Source of the DNA: Balneola sp.
GTDB lineage: Bacteria; Bacteroidota; Rhodothermia; Balneolales; Balneolaceae
DNA length: 64,000 nt
Assembly (NCBI GenBank): GCA_002696035.1
Contig: NZQV01000010.1
Span: forward strand, 682,001 to 746,000
Direction: 5' to 3'
Part shown: one piece after another, positions 5,261-13,800 of the stretch
Layout: the number at the start of each line of letters is the position of its first letter
Position numbering within the stretch: position 1 is the first letter of the stretch
Program-made: the position numbers and the translations under genes
The notes under the pieces: model-generated
Seen by the model: only the letters and a program-made list of their open reading frames with translations
Told to the model about the DNA's origin: nothing
Databases searched by the model: none

Positions 5261-8136
5261 ACCAAGATCATTCTTTTGGTTTGCTGGAAGCTTTCTGTCT
5301 TCAAATGGTAGATATACATACCTGAGGTCAGCTCGGAAGCATCAAAAGTAACCCGGTAGGTCCCAGGTGCTTTTTTCCCATCAACCAGGGTGGCGATCTT
5401 TCTGCCTAACATGTCGTAGACCTCTAAGCGGACTTTGGTTGCCTTGAGGATGTCATAAGGTATTATTGTAGAAGGGTTGAATGGATTAGGATAGTTCTGT
5501 TTCAAACTGAATTCTGTGATCTCATCCGGCCTTTCTTCGGTGTTTGTGTCTACTTCTTCTGAAGAGCCCTGCGTATATATTTTGATGCTGTCAATGGCTA
5601 CCACCGCATTATTTGTACCATAATAAGAAAGCATGATGAAGCCTTCATTACCAAGATATTCTGAGATAAATTCTTCTTCATCAAGCCCAACAGATACCTT
5701 ATTCCAGCCATCCTCCAGCGAATTATCACCAAAATAACTCCAGAAAGAAGACGCACTGCCCCCACTGCCAAGGTAGATCCCAAAATGAGATGACTCTGAT
5801 GAAAAATTATCCGCATCATCTATATACGCCCAAAACTGGAATACCGCATTGGAATCGGGGATCATAAAGTAATCGGACTGCATGTACATGGATTCTCCCA
5901 AATCTGACTGAACAAATGCAGAGTTTTGGTTCTCCGGGTCAATCGTGCTAAATGAAGTAGCTGGGTTCCCCAAACCCCATCCGGTGGAATCGCTAACGCC
6001 CCATCTGGAGTTATCCAGCGTATTATAATCGAAATGCTCTTCGAAATACGTTACGGGACCTGAATCATCTGGATCACTTTCGCTGTTAACTGTAATGTAG
6101 TCTTCTTTTAACAGCGTATCGGCATCGGTTTCATTACTCGTGATCAGTTGTACGTCGTACGTTCCTGGCTCTTCATACGATATCACAGGATTCTGGCCAT
6201 TCGAGAATTCCGGATCTCCACCTTCAAAGGTCCAGCTCCAGCTTGCCGGTTCGCCCTCTGACTGATCCGTAAATGAAATTTCTTCCCCTACTGAAATTAC
6301 GATGGGATTTGCGGTGAAGTCCGTTACAACCGGTTCAGAATCACCGCCTCCGTTACCTGTTGATGAGGAATCAACCGGCTCACCGTTGATCTCAATTATG
6401 AACAGGTCTTTTAGCATATAATCTTCCGTATAGATAGCTTTGGCCAGTTCCGGGGATACATACTCTACAAAATCCATAGAATCCTGATCATAAAAAGCGA
6501 AGACGCCATCCCAGTTTGGACTGCCTGACACATCAAAACCATAGCCTTCACCCGGCCCTGCAAACGAGCCTTCCTCCCAGCTGACATACACCGGTTTTCC
6601 ACCGATCAGGTATTGCTCCTCATCTTCGTTGACCACCGCAGCGCCCCAAAACACATCCGATATGGATCCTTCTCCTTCCCATTTAAAAGCTGCAGATCGG
6701 ATCGGCTCACCAAAAAAAGCACTCATTTCATACAGTAAAGTCAGAGATTCCACTTTCAGATCTCCGTTTTGATAGGTGCATTCAACATTCAGCTCTCCCT
6801 CAGAACCGTATTCATCATCTATTCCGCCTGTAAAACTAACGGGACTACACAAATTGTCGATGGGATATTCGACCGGCCCTGTTGACAATGAACCGTCTCC
6901 TCCTCCCTCAGCATCTGTAACTGTTCCATGAGTGATATAAATCTTCGCATCAGATTCACTTGCTGTAACCATAGAAACAAACCCATTGTGATAATGCAAG
7001 GCCTTTTTTCCGTAACTGCCGCCGATATTATCAAATTCAATTTCCTGAAAGGTCCCTTCTGTATCCTCATAAATAAATGAAGTGGTTGAGGAAAAAGTAT
7101 GAAATACCCAGCCTACAAGCCTCCCAGTAGTCACGTCTACCGCCGTGTATTGATGATGTCCTCCCAGACCTTCATCAAAATCGTAACTTCTTATTTCCTC
7201 AACCTCAGTGCCATTAATGATAGCATGAACCAATTGATCTATATCATTGGCATCGGAATGCCAACTAAGATGAACTTTATCATCTGTGGCTGTTTCAAAA
7301 GTCATATTTCTATTCGCTGTACCCACGCCTTCAAATCCATCTACTTTATGAACCTCCCATGCACTTCCATTATTAGTAAGATAAAATGGATCGTCATCTC
7401 CCCACCCATGTACATAGTTACTATTCATTCTAGAAGGAAAGTTCATTCCACTGCCACCAGCCGGACCAAAATCCGGGAGATCATCCAATATATATTCTTG
7501 CGTCAGATCCCAGCCCGAGCCTGACTTTCGTGCAAATATATAGTAATCATCATAATTGGTTTCGGAGTTCGAATTTGCACTGTACCCAATAAGAATATTT
7601 GAACCTTCAAGAGTTATTTGTGGCCGCATAGAAGCAGATGATGTTGCATCATATATATTATCTGAAGAATACTGAGATGGATCATCTTCATTTTCAGATA
7701 CCTGAGAAACCTCAAATGAGCCATTTCCATCCGAATCTCCAGCGTAATACACCGCACTATTACCGGGGTTTGATACATTATAATTTTGATCCCTCTGTAC
7801 TGAAAAAACAATATGAGGTCTTTCATTATCATCAAGAATAATACTTGGGGCCATTAAGTCTGCATCAAGGCCATAATAAAATACTTCTTTGTTAGTAACA
7901 TTTTCCCCATCTACTACTGAGTACATCAATCTGCGTTCAATTGATTCATCCGAATTTTCCTGATGAGAAATCCAGGCAATGTGAGTTCTTTGCTGACTAT
8001 CAATAGTTGAACTTAGTTCAGCATCAACCAAAATGTGATCTACGACCTCCGCATCAAATTCTACGGTCTGCAATTGGGCCTGAGCCCCCGAAATTAATAG
8101 CAATTGAATTGATAAAAATAGTAGTCCCCTAAGCAT
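5254..8136 (-). CDS. secreted PKD-domain protein with Por-type C-terminal sorting tail
   Basis: This 960-aa protein has a signal peptide (MLRGLLFLSIQLLLISGAQA, cut before Q). Residues to about 410 form repeated beta strands resembling a propeller or sialidase-like fold. A PKD domain lies near 600-690 (FTANPIVISVGEEISFTD, then WSWTFEGGDP). A jelly-roll segment (FEEHFDYNTLDNSRWG, near 700-850) follows. The last 85 residues are a Por-secretion/FlgD-like tail with NYPNPFNPST and a basic end. It is probably exported across the outer membrane or surface-anchored; whether a type IX system exists here cannot be seen. GGAGGA before the ATG is a strong ribosome site. It is single, with no operon partner. 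Confidence 0.85.
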   Translation of the reverse strand: MLRGLLFLSIQLLLISGAQAQLQTVEFDAEVVDHILVDAELSSTIDSQQRTHIAWISHQENSDESIERRLMYSVVDGENVTNKEVFYYGLDADLMAPSIILDDNERPHIVFSVQRDQNYNVSNPGNSAVYYAGDSDGNGSFEVSQVSENEDDPSQYSSDNIYDATSSASMRPQITLEGSNILIGYSANSNSETNYDDYYIFARKSGSGWDLTQEYILDDLPDFGPAGGSGMNFPSRMNSNYVHGWGDDDPFYLTNNGSAWEVHKVDGFEGVGTANRNMTFETATDDKVHLSWHSDANDIDQLVHAIINGTEVEEIRSYDFDEGLGGHHQYTAVDVTTGRLVGWVFHTFSSTTSFIYEDTEGTFQEIEFDNIGGSYGKKALHYHNGFVSMVTASESDAKIYITHGTVTDAEGGGDGSLSTGPVEYPIDNLCSPVSFTGGIDDEYGSEGELNVECTYQNGDLKVESLTLLYEMSAFFGEPIRSAAFKWEGEGSISDVFWGAAVVNEDEEQYLIGGKPVYVSWEEGSFAGPGEGYGFDVSGSPNWDGVFAFYDQDSMDFVEYVSPELAKAIYTEDYMLKDLFIIEINGEPVDSSSTGNGGGDSEPVVTDFTANPIVISVGEEISFTDQSEGEPASWSWTFEGGDPEFSNGQNPVISYEEPGTYDVQLITSNETDADTLLKEDYITVNSESDPDDSGPVTYFEEHFDYNTLDNSRWGVSDSTGWGLGNPATSFSTIDPENQNSAFVQSDLGESMYMQSDYFMIPDSNAVFQFWAYIDDADNFSSESSHFGIYLGSGGSASSFWSYFGDNSLEDGWNKVSVGLDEEEFISEYLGNEGFIMLSYYGTNNAVVAIDSIKIYTQGSSEEVDTNTEERPDEITEFSLKQNYPNPFNPSTIIPYDILKATKVRLEVYDMLGRKIATLVDGKKAPGTYRVTFDASELTSGMYIYHLKTESFQQTKRMILVK

Positions 8137-8342
8137 GTTGTCCTCCGATTATTTATCACTTGCTTATAAAATAGAAACAAGTTTGAATGAGGCAACACAT
8201 ATTTATGCAGTTCTTAAAACTACTTTAAAGGGGCAGTATCTGCAGGATTCCATTATGAAGATGGATCTTAGCAACGACAAAATGGAACACGGATAAAACG
8301 GATTGGACAGATAGTCGCTGACTTAATTGATTTATGTCCTGC

Positions 8343-8552
8343 TTACACCCGGTCTGTTTCCATGTATGATAGATCAGCTTTGAAGGTCATGGTTCGTTTG
8401 TTGTCAAGTCCGACCTTGTCTACATCATCGATGTTGGGGATATCGGTGTGACGCACATTGCATTCCACATCTTCATCAAGGTATTCGCTCACACTTTTTG
8501 AAATGAGGGTTTCAAGCTGAGACTTCGAAAGCGTCATTAATTGATTGCTCAT
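8343..8552 (-). CDS. hypothetical protein, 69 aa
   Basis: I do not recognise this protein. It starts at an ATG (MSNQLMTLSKSQLETLISKSV), giving a helix followed by a polar, acidic C-terminal half ending in a predicted strand (RTMTFKADLSYMET). There is no signal peptide or membrane segment. It stands alone between two larger minus-strand genes with about 200 bp on each side, so it has its own transcription unit. The clean helix-then-strand layout and good codon use suggest a real gene. Confidence 0.6.
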   Translation of the reverse strand: MSNQLMTLSKSQLETLISKSVSEYLDEDVECNVRHTDIPNIDDVDKVGLDNKRTMTFKADLSYMETDRV

Positions 8553-8756
8553 AACTTTGCTATTTCTTTTGAATTAATTGAGTTAATAGTCTTTAACAGA
8601 TTTGAAGGATTCAGCGTTTTGAAGGTTTAAAATAGAGTTCTTATTCAGCTACTAAGCACCAACATATAACACCGGACTTTTGCAAAAATTCCAAGATGGA
8701 CAGGGTTAGAATGCAATAACTTGAAATCCTTCAAAATCTGATCTTTTAAAACTGCC

Positions 8757-10712
8757 CTACCTATCTTCCGGTAAAGGATCCTGATACAACAAATAATTCT
8801 GCTGGTGACTCCGAAAGAGATGTAAAATGAAATTCATACGGTCACCAAGGTTTACCCAGTCTCCGGCACCACTGCCTTCAACCGAATGCCGGTTTTTGGT
8901 ATAAGTTTCAAATAATTCGGTCAAAGCAGGTTCTTCCAGATATTGAAGGGTGTCAGGATAAAAATTACGATCATCTAAAACAGGCACATCGTCTCCAAGC
9001 ATGAGCTTTTTGCCCGGTATGTGTAAGCTCATCATCTCTTTGGTGATTATCTTTCGCACCAACGCAGATACCTGTTCTTTGAGGCTTTTTTCAACCCGTG
9101 ATGCCGTATGGTTCAATCGTTTTTGCAATATCGGCGGGAAGAATTTCGTGTAACTCCTCATCGACCTGCTCAATTCATCCCCCACATGATTTTTGAGCGG
9201 AGCCCCCAGCGCTTGCTCCAGATCGGGTTGAATGCGTATTTGCTCGTGTAAGCCCATACGAGCATTTCCAAGAAGCATCAGTTCACTCTTACGTTTGGGA
9301 TCTTCTTCTTGTGAGGCATCATACCAGGCCAATAAAGCTAGCCCCAGCAGATCTTGTCCGTCTTCTTCACTTTTTCCCGGTTTCAGGGTTTCCAGGAAGT
9401 CGTACATCTTGGATCTGTCGGTCGCATCATCGGTTCGCATGAACTCTATAAACCGGACGATAACCGGAGCCATATCCCCAAAGATCCTCAGATTGCCATC
9501 CGATATAGAATCACTGACCCATTCTACAACATCTTCCATGAATCGGATCAATTTCTCGGGAGCCCATTTCAGCCCTCCAAATTTAAGGAACCAATGCCCC
9601 TCTTGCATTCCCCGCAGCTCTTCTTTGCGGATGGTAAAGCCAGCTGAATTGGAAGCGTGTGCCCCAAATGCGGGCCAGTTCACATCTTTCTCTCCAAGTA
9701 CATTTGCGAGGTCCAGCGCCAGCCGGTAATAGCCATCTGTGATCTTATAATTTCTGGAGATCAGATCTTCTGTTCTCAGCACTTCTTCACAATAAGCGAG
9801 TGTCAGAGAACCCTCATCTTGTTCATCCTCGGCTATTTTGCGAATCAGTCGCTCCCCCTGAGATACCCGTCGTTCCATCAGATCCCGAAATTCCTTTTTC
9901 AGCACCTGATGCCGATCCACTAATTCCCGGATGTCCGGATTTCTGAATTTGAGCAACTTGCTGGATCCCACCGCTTGTACATTTGCAGTATTCGTTCCAC
10001 CGGAAAATACGGTCATCTCGCCGATCATTTGTCCATCCGATATGAGGCCTATAAAAGCCTCTTCACCATTTCTTGCCTTGGTGACCCGAAGCTGTCCGTC
10101 TATAACGATGTAAAACGCATCCCCTTCCTCTTTTTCTCTGAGCAGATACTCTCCCCGTGGACACCAGACCCATTCTACCTCCCTGCTCAAAAGCTCTACA
10201 ATCTCTTTTTTGGGGTGATGTAAAAAATCGGCGATCATCTCTTTTATGACTGAAATTGCCGGAGGTATAGGTTCGCCGCCTTCAGCCTTTCTTCTGTCAA
10301 GCACTTCCATGATCTCATCCTCAACTGCTGGGTTTCTCTTAAAAAAAGAAATCAGATCACTTCTTGAGATCTTGAAAAGCATGGAGGGACTCACTGCCTT
10401 CACAGTTGCCGTTCGCTTTACGGATTCCATCAGGGCAAACTCCCCGAAAAAGCCCCCTTTGTGGATCATTCCGAGATTCATTGATCCTCTGTCCGTTTTA
10501 CGGGTTACCCGGAGCAAGCCATAGGCAAGAATGTAGAGAGCATCCCCTTGCTCGCCTTCTTGCACGATTATCTCTCCGGGAGAAAAGTGAACCGGCATTG
10601 ATACTTCAGCCATCTTTCTCAGAACAGCAGGCGCCAGATCTCTGAAAAGCTGAGTATTCCGTAGCCGGGCTATGATCTCTTTTCTATCTGAAGGATGATC
10701 GTTCAAGTACAC
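8757..10712 (-). CDS. protein with two cyclic nucleotide-binding domains
   Basis: This 651-aa protein has two CAP/cNMP domains: residues about 18-135 (FSPGEIIVQEGEQGDALYIL, then FGEFALMESVKRTATV) and about 165-290 (GEYLLREKEEGDAFYIV, then IGEMTVFSGGTNTANV). The first phosphate-binding cassette keeps the Arg. The second has Asn/Thr in its place and may not bind a nucleotide. The remaining 360 residues are helical and unrecognised, without an HTH, kinase or cyclase motif. It starts at GTG (MYLNDHPS). It is probably cytoplasmic and a sensor or scaffold. Intergenic DNA on both sides suggests a lone transcription unit. Confidence 0.8.
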   Translation of the reverse strand: MYLNDHPSDRKEIIARLRNTQLFRDLAPAVLRKMAEVSMPVHFSPGEIIVQEGEQGDALYILAYGLLRVTRKTDRGSMNLGMIHKGGFFGEFALMESVKRTATVKAVSPSMLFKISRSDLISFFKRNPAVEDEIMEVLDRRKAEGGEPIPPAISVIKEMIADFLHHPKKEIVELLSREVEWVWCPRGEYLLREKEEGDAFYIVIDGQLRVTKARNGEEAFIGLISDGQMIGEMTVFSGGTNTANVQAVGSSKLLKFRNPDIRELVDRHQVLKKEFRDLMERRVSQGERLIRKIAEDEQDEGSLTLAYCEEVLRTEDLISRNYKITDGYYRLALDLANVLGEKDVNWPAFGAHASNSAGFTIRKEELRGMQEGHWFLKFGGLKWAPEKLIRFMEDVVEWVSDSISDGNLRIFGDMAPVIVRFIEFMRTDDATDRSKMYDFLETLKPGKSEEDGQDLLGLALLAWYDASQEEDPKRKSELMLLGNARMGLHEQIRIQPDLEQALGAPLKNHVGDELSRSMRSYTKFFPPILQKRLNHTASRVEKSLKEQVSALVRKIITKEMMSLHIPGKKLMLGDDVPVLDDRNFYPDTLQYLEEPALTELFETYTKNRHSVEGSGAGDWVNLGDRMNFILHLFRSHQQNYLLYQDPLPEDR

Positions 10713-10992
10713 GTTTATTTAGGTGTTACTGTGGTCGTTAAACCATGAGTTCATTAAGCTCAATGATAACTATTTTCCAAGAACAAGCAATTAGCCGTAG
10801 TTCTCAATTTTCAAACATGGTGCCCCGACTGGGGCACGTACATAAAACCTAACCTGCTCCATAGGAGCAATATGTTTGTACAAAAAAGAGCTCATTACCG
10901 GCCTGCGCCGTAGGTGCAGTATGTTGCGTGGATCATGGCTCCCTGCCATATCAGCCTCTTATATCAGAACATCCTCGTCCAAAGTTCAAGCC
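10713..10992. other. intergenic DNA with palindromic repeat modules
   Basis: No gene is visible. Three hairpins are listed separately as the repeat group at 10820-10935. The rest is unremarkable. Confidence 0.4.
10820..10935. repeat. REP-like repeat group, two related modules plus a hairpin
   Basis: GTGCCCC-GACT-GGGGCAC (10820-10837) is followed by two directly repeated modules: TGCTCC-ATA-GGAGCA then ATATGTTTGTAC (10855-10881), and TGCGCC-GTA-GGTGCA then GTATGTTGCGTG (10904-10930). A small hairpin followed by ATATGTTTG resembles dispersed extragenic repeats I associate with Bacteroidota genomes. That association is from memory and unverified. Confidence 0.55.
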
Positions 10993-11029
10993 AACAAAAA
11001 ACCCCGAACAAGTTAATGTCCGGGGTTTG
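10993..11029 (-). terminator. terminator of the amidohydrolase operon
   Basis: Read on the minus strand, CAAACCCCG and CGGGGTTT form a stem around a 13-nt loop followed by six U residues. It lies 41 bp past the stop of the last amidohydrolase gene. Confidence 0.8.
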
Positions 11030-11069
11030 AATGTTCATTCTAAAGGATCAGATCCTAAAAAAATATCAC

Positions 11070-12386
11070 TTACTTGTTAACAGCGTCTCTATCCAAAAAC
11101 TCCTCATAGAGCTGAATGTGACGACTGTCCATAGGGATCTTATATCCCTTGATGAACACTTGTTCGATCTTCGTCATCGGTTGAAGCGGATTTCCATCGG
11201 AGATGAATAAATTGGCCTGTTTGCCCGCTTCCAGCGATCCGATCTTATCATCCACACCAAAGATCTCGGCAGGATTGATGGTCAGAGCCTTGATAGCCTC
11301 TTCCTGTCCCAGTCCATATGCAGCGGCATAACCGGCTTCAAATGGAGCGTTGCGGGAGTTCTCGGTATCGTCAGAAACAATAGCAACCTTTACGCCTGCT
11401 TCAGCCATCAAACCCGGATTTTGGTACGGACGCTGATAGTTGTCGTAATCGCGGCTTGGGGTGTAAAGTGTGGTTGTAAGCACCGGAAGACCTGCTTCTG
11501 CAATTTCCTCAGCTACGCGCCAACCTTCCTCGGCTCCAACCAGGAAGAACTCCATGCCTTCGTGAGATTTAGTCCATTCGATGGCATCCAAGATCTCCTG
11601 CTCGCGGCTGACTTCAATGGCTATGGGTACTTCACCAGCTAACACTTCGCGCATTGCTTCCATCCTTGGATCGAAGTCGGGCTTGGTTTTCCCGGAAGGA
11701 TCTGCTTCGTAAGCTTTTACCATACGATCGTAGAATCGAGCTTTTTCAAAGAATTCATTGATCTCATCGATCTCTTGCTGATACTCTTCTTTGATCTCTT
11801 TCTCGCTGCGGTCATCCCACCAGCCTCCGCCGGTAGAAGATGGAAGCTCCATGACCAGTGCCCCGCTTTTCTTAACGGACATGGAATCCGGAGAATATCC
11901 CCACAGATCCATAACCGCTGCTTTGCCGGCAATGATGCCGGAACTTGGAGCAGAGAGAACCGTGGTCACTCCACTAACTCGGGTGACAGGCACGGATGCA
12001 CTATGTGGGTTAAAGGCAGTAAATGCATACATATGCGGATTGAAATCGCCTAATTCAGCATTATCAACCGTTACAGCAACTGCGGATATCTCGACGATTC
12101 CAAGCGAAGTCCAGCCATCAATAAATCCCGGATATACATGTTTACCGGATGCATCGATGCGGGTATATTCGTTGGTGATCTTTGCGTTGTTCCCAACATA
12201 CTCGATCTCGTTTCCATCAATCAAGATGACTCCACCTTCAATAGTACCGTTGGTTACGGTATGGATGGTAGCTCCCGTAATGGCAAACTTACCAAATTCG
12301 GGTTTCTCTGTGATCTGTGCTTCTGTCGTGGCATTCAACCCAAACAGCAGCGCAGCTATGACAACAAAAATATTCAGTTTCTTCAT
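11070..12386 (-). CDS. secreted amidohydrolase-like protein, HxH motif lost
   Basis: This 438-aa protein has a signal peptide (MKKLNIFVVIAALLFGLNAT, to about residue 24). The composite beta domain and TIM barrel of the amidohydrolase superfamily are recognisable (YPGFID at 85-90, and GSLEAGKQANLFI near the C-terminus). The canonical metal-binding HxH after FID is replaced: residues 91-95 read GWTSL. The barrel histidines are also missing (AIEVSREQE, FLVGAEEGW), although an Asp in VSDD remains. It is probably catalytically dead or altered. It is third in a minus-strand operon with two paralogues, 15 bp after the previous stop. AGGAGA lies 8 bp before the ATG. Confidence 0.85.
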   Translation of the reverse strand: MKKLNIFVVIAALLFGLNATTEAQITEKPEFGKFAITGATIHTVTNGTIEGGVILIDGNEIEYVGNNAKITNEYTRIDASGKHVYPGFIDGWTSLGIVEISAVAVTVDNAELGDFNPHMYAFTAFNPHSASVPVTRVSGVTTVLSAPSSGIIAGKAAVMDLWGYSPDSMSVKKSGALVMELPSSTGGGWWDDRSEKEIKEEYQQEIDEINEFFEKARFYDRMVKAYEADPSGKTKPDFDPRMEAMREVLAGEVPIAIEVSREQEILDAIEWTKSHEGMEFFLVGAEEGWRVAEEIAEAGLPVLTTTLYTPSRDYDNYQRPYQNPGLMAEAGVKVAIVSDDTENSRNAPFEAGYAAAYGLGQEEAIKALTINPAEIFGVDDKIGSLEAGKQANLFISDGNPLQPMTKIEQVFIKGYKIPMDSRHIQLYEEFLDRDAVNK

Positions 12387-12401
12387 GATTCTGTCTCCTG
12401 T

Positions 12402-13799
12402 TTAGTTATGGTTATGGGCTGATTGCTCGCCTAAAAGAATAAAAGTATCCTGCAGGCAGGCGTCTTCCTCTCGATTATCAACAATGCGTCGGAAATTAGA
12501 TCCGTCCTCAAATTCCGTTCCCGGGTTGATGTGGATCCGCATGTCGTCGGCATCGTTTGCAAGGTCAAAGTATTTGGTCCCATCGACGAAGGTCATCTCG
12601 GCTTTGCTGTAGATATCGAACGGATGTCCGCTCCAGATCACTACATCGCCATCTTTGCCTTCTTCAATGCTGCCCACACGATCATCAATGCCCAACTGAA
12701 TTGCGGGGTGAAGTGTGATCATCTTTAGTGCATCGTTTACCGATGTATTTCCATACCGAACCACTTTAGCCGCTTCGTGATTAAGTGTTCTCAGCAACTG
12801 ATCGTTATCACTGTTGATAGAGTTGACCACCCCATTGGCATTTAGAATGGAAGCGTTGTAAGCGGTTGAGTAGTACACTTCGAACTTATAAGCCCACCAA
12901 TCCGAAAATACGGACGTATGTGCTCCATTTTTAGCTAATTCAGGGGCTACTTTGAACGCTTCATTGGCATGCTGAAAGGTGTAGTTCTCAACACCGTAAT
13001 CATTAAACACACGCATGAGCATCAGGATCTCATCAGCACGATACGAGTGACAGTGCACCAGGATCTCTCCTTCAATGATGTCATTCAACACTTCATACCG
13101 AAGGTTTTTTGCCACAGGAACCGGAGGTGTTCCCCGTCCTCTGCGGTCGAATTCTGCTTTCGCTTCCAGATATGCTTCACGTTTACGTTTGTAATCCAGC
13201 GCTTCATCAAAATGACCGCGAACAACCTGTTCAACACCCATTCGTGTTCGGGGCTGAACACCGTTTCCTTGTCCGTGTACACGGGTTGGATTTTCCCCAA
13301 GAGCAAATTTAATAGTACGCGAAGCATCTTCAAACTTCATCTCTTCCTGTGAAACTCCGTATCGCAGTTTCAGCGTTTCGCCCTGACCGCCAATTACGTT
13401 GGCAGAACCGTGCATCAGGTGGATGGTAGTTGCTCCTCCCGCCAGTGCATGATAGATTCCCACTTCGTTGGGATCCACCGATTCTTCCATAGTCACTTCA
13501 GCAGTAACCGGGTTTCGGGCCTCGTTGATATCCACACCGTTCAGGTGAGAATGTGCATCAATGATCCCGGGCATAACAAATTTTCCGGAAGCATCCACTG
13601 TTTCAACGCCACGCGGGGCGCGCAGGTCTTTTCCTATTTCTTCGATGATGCCATCTCGGATCAGAACATCTGTATCCTCAAGGTCACCATTCGTGACAGT
13701 AATTACCGTTGCATTTTGGATCAGAACAGAGCCTTTTTCCTGTGCTTGAACTGTGAATCCAAAGGCAACAAGAATAAATAATGTGATCAATTTCTTCAT
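12402..13799 (-). CDS. secreted amidohydrolase, intact active site
   Basis: An upstream in-frame ATG at 13925 would add 42 residues before a clear signal peptide (MKKLITLFILVAFGFTVQAQ). The start at 13799, preceded by GAGGG and one base past the previous stop, is preferred. That gives 465 aa. Metal ligands of the amidohydrolase superfamily are present: HSH at residues 83-85 (IIDAHSHLNG), VHCHSYR, FQHANEA and an Asp in INSDND. It is probably a periplasmic or secreted imidazolonepropionase-like hydrolase; the substrate is unknown. It sits between two paralogues that lack these residues and is likely the only active member. The C-terminus contains a CCTGCAGGCAGG segment resembling the palindromic repeat at 4994. 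Confidence 0.87.
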   Translation of the reverse strand: MKKLITLFILVAFGFTVQAQEKGSVLIQNATVITVTNGDLEDTDVLIRDGIIEEIGKDLRAPRGVETVDASGKFVMPGIIDAHSHLNGVDINEARNPVTAEVTMEESVDPNEVGIYHALAGGATTIHLMHGSANVIGGQGETLKLRYGVSQEEMKFEDASRTIKFALGENPTRVHGQGNGVQPRTRMGVEQVVRGHFDEALDYKRKREAYLEAKAEFDRRGRGTPPVPVAKNLRYEVLNDIIEGEILVHCHSYRADEILMLMRVFNDYGVENYTFQHANEAFKVAPELAKNGAHTSVFSDWWAYKFEVYYSTAYNASILNANGVVNSINSDNDQLLRTLNHEAAKVVRYGNTSVNDALKMITLHPAIQLGIDDRVGSIEEGKDGDVVIWSGHPFDIYSKAEMTFVDGTKYFDLANDADDMRIHINPGTEFEDGSNFRRIVDNREEDACLQDTFILLGEQSAHNHN

Positions 13800-13800
13800 T

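Noticed and set aside
11791-12405. A 204-codon plus-strand frame
   Set aside because: It is antisense to the amidohydrolase genes; codon bias of the real gene explains the open frame.
12451-12464. CCTGCAGGCAGG in the amidohydrolase gene as an inserted mobile palindrome
   Set aside because: It is in frame near the C-terminus and too short to separate from ordinary coding sequence; kept only as a comparison to 4994-5015.
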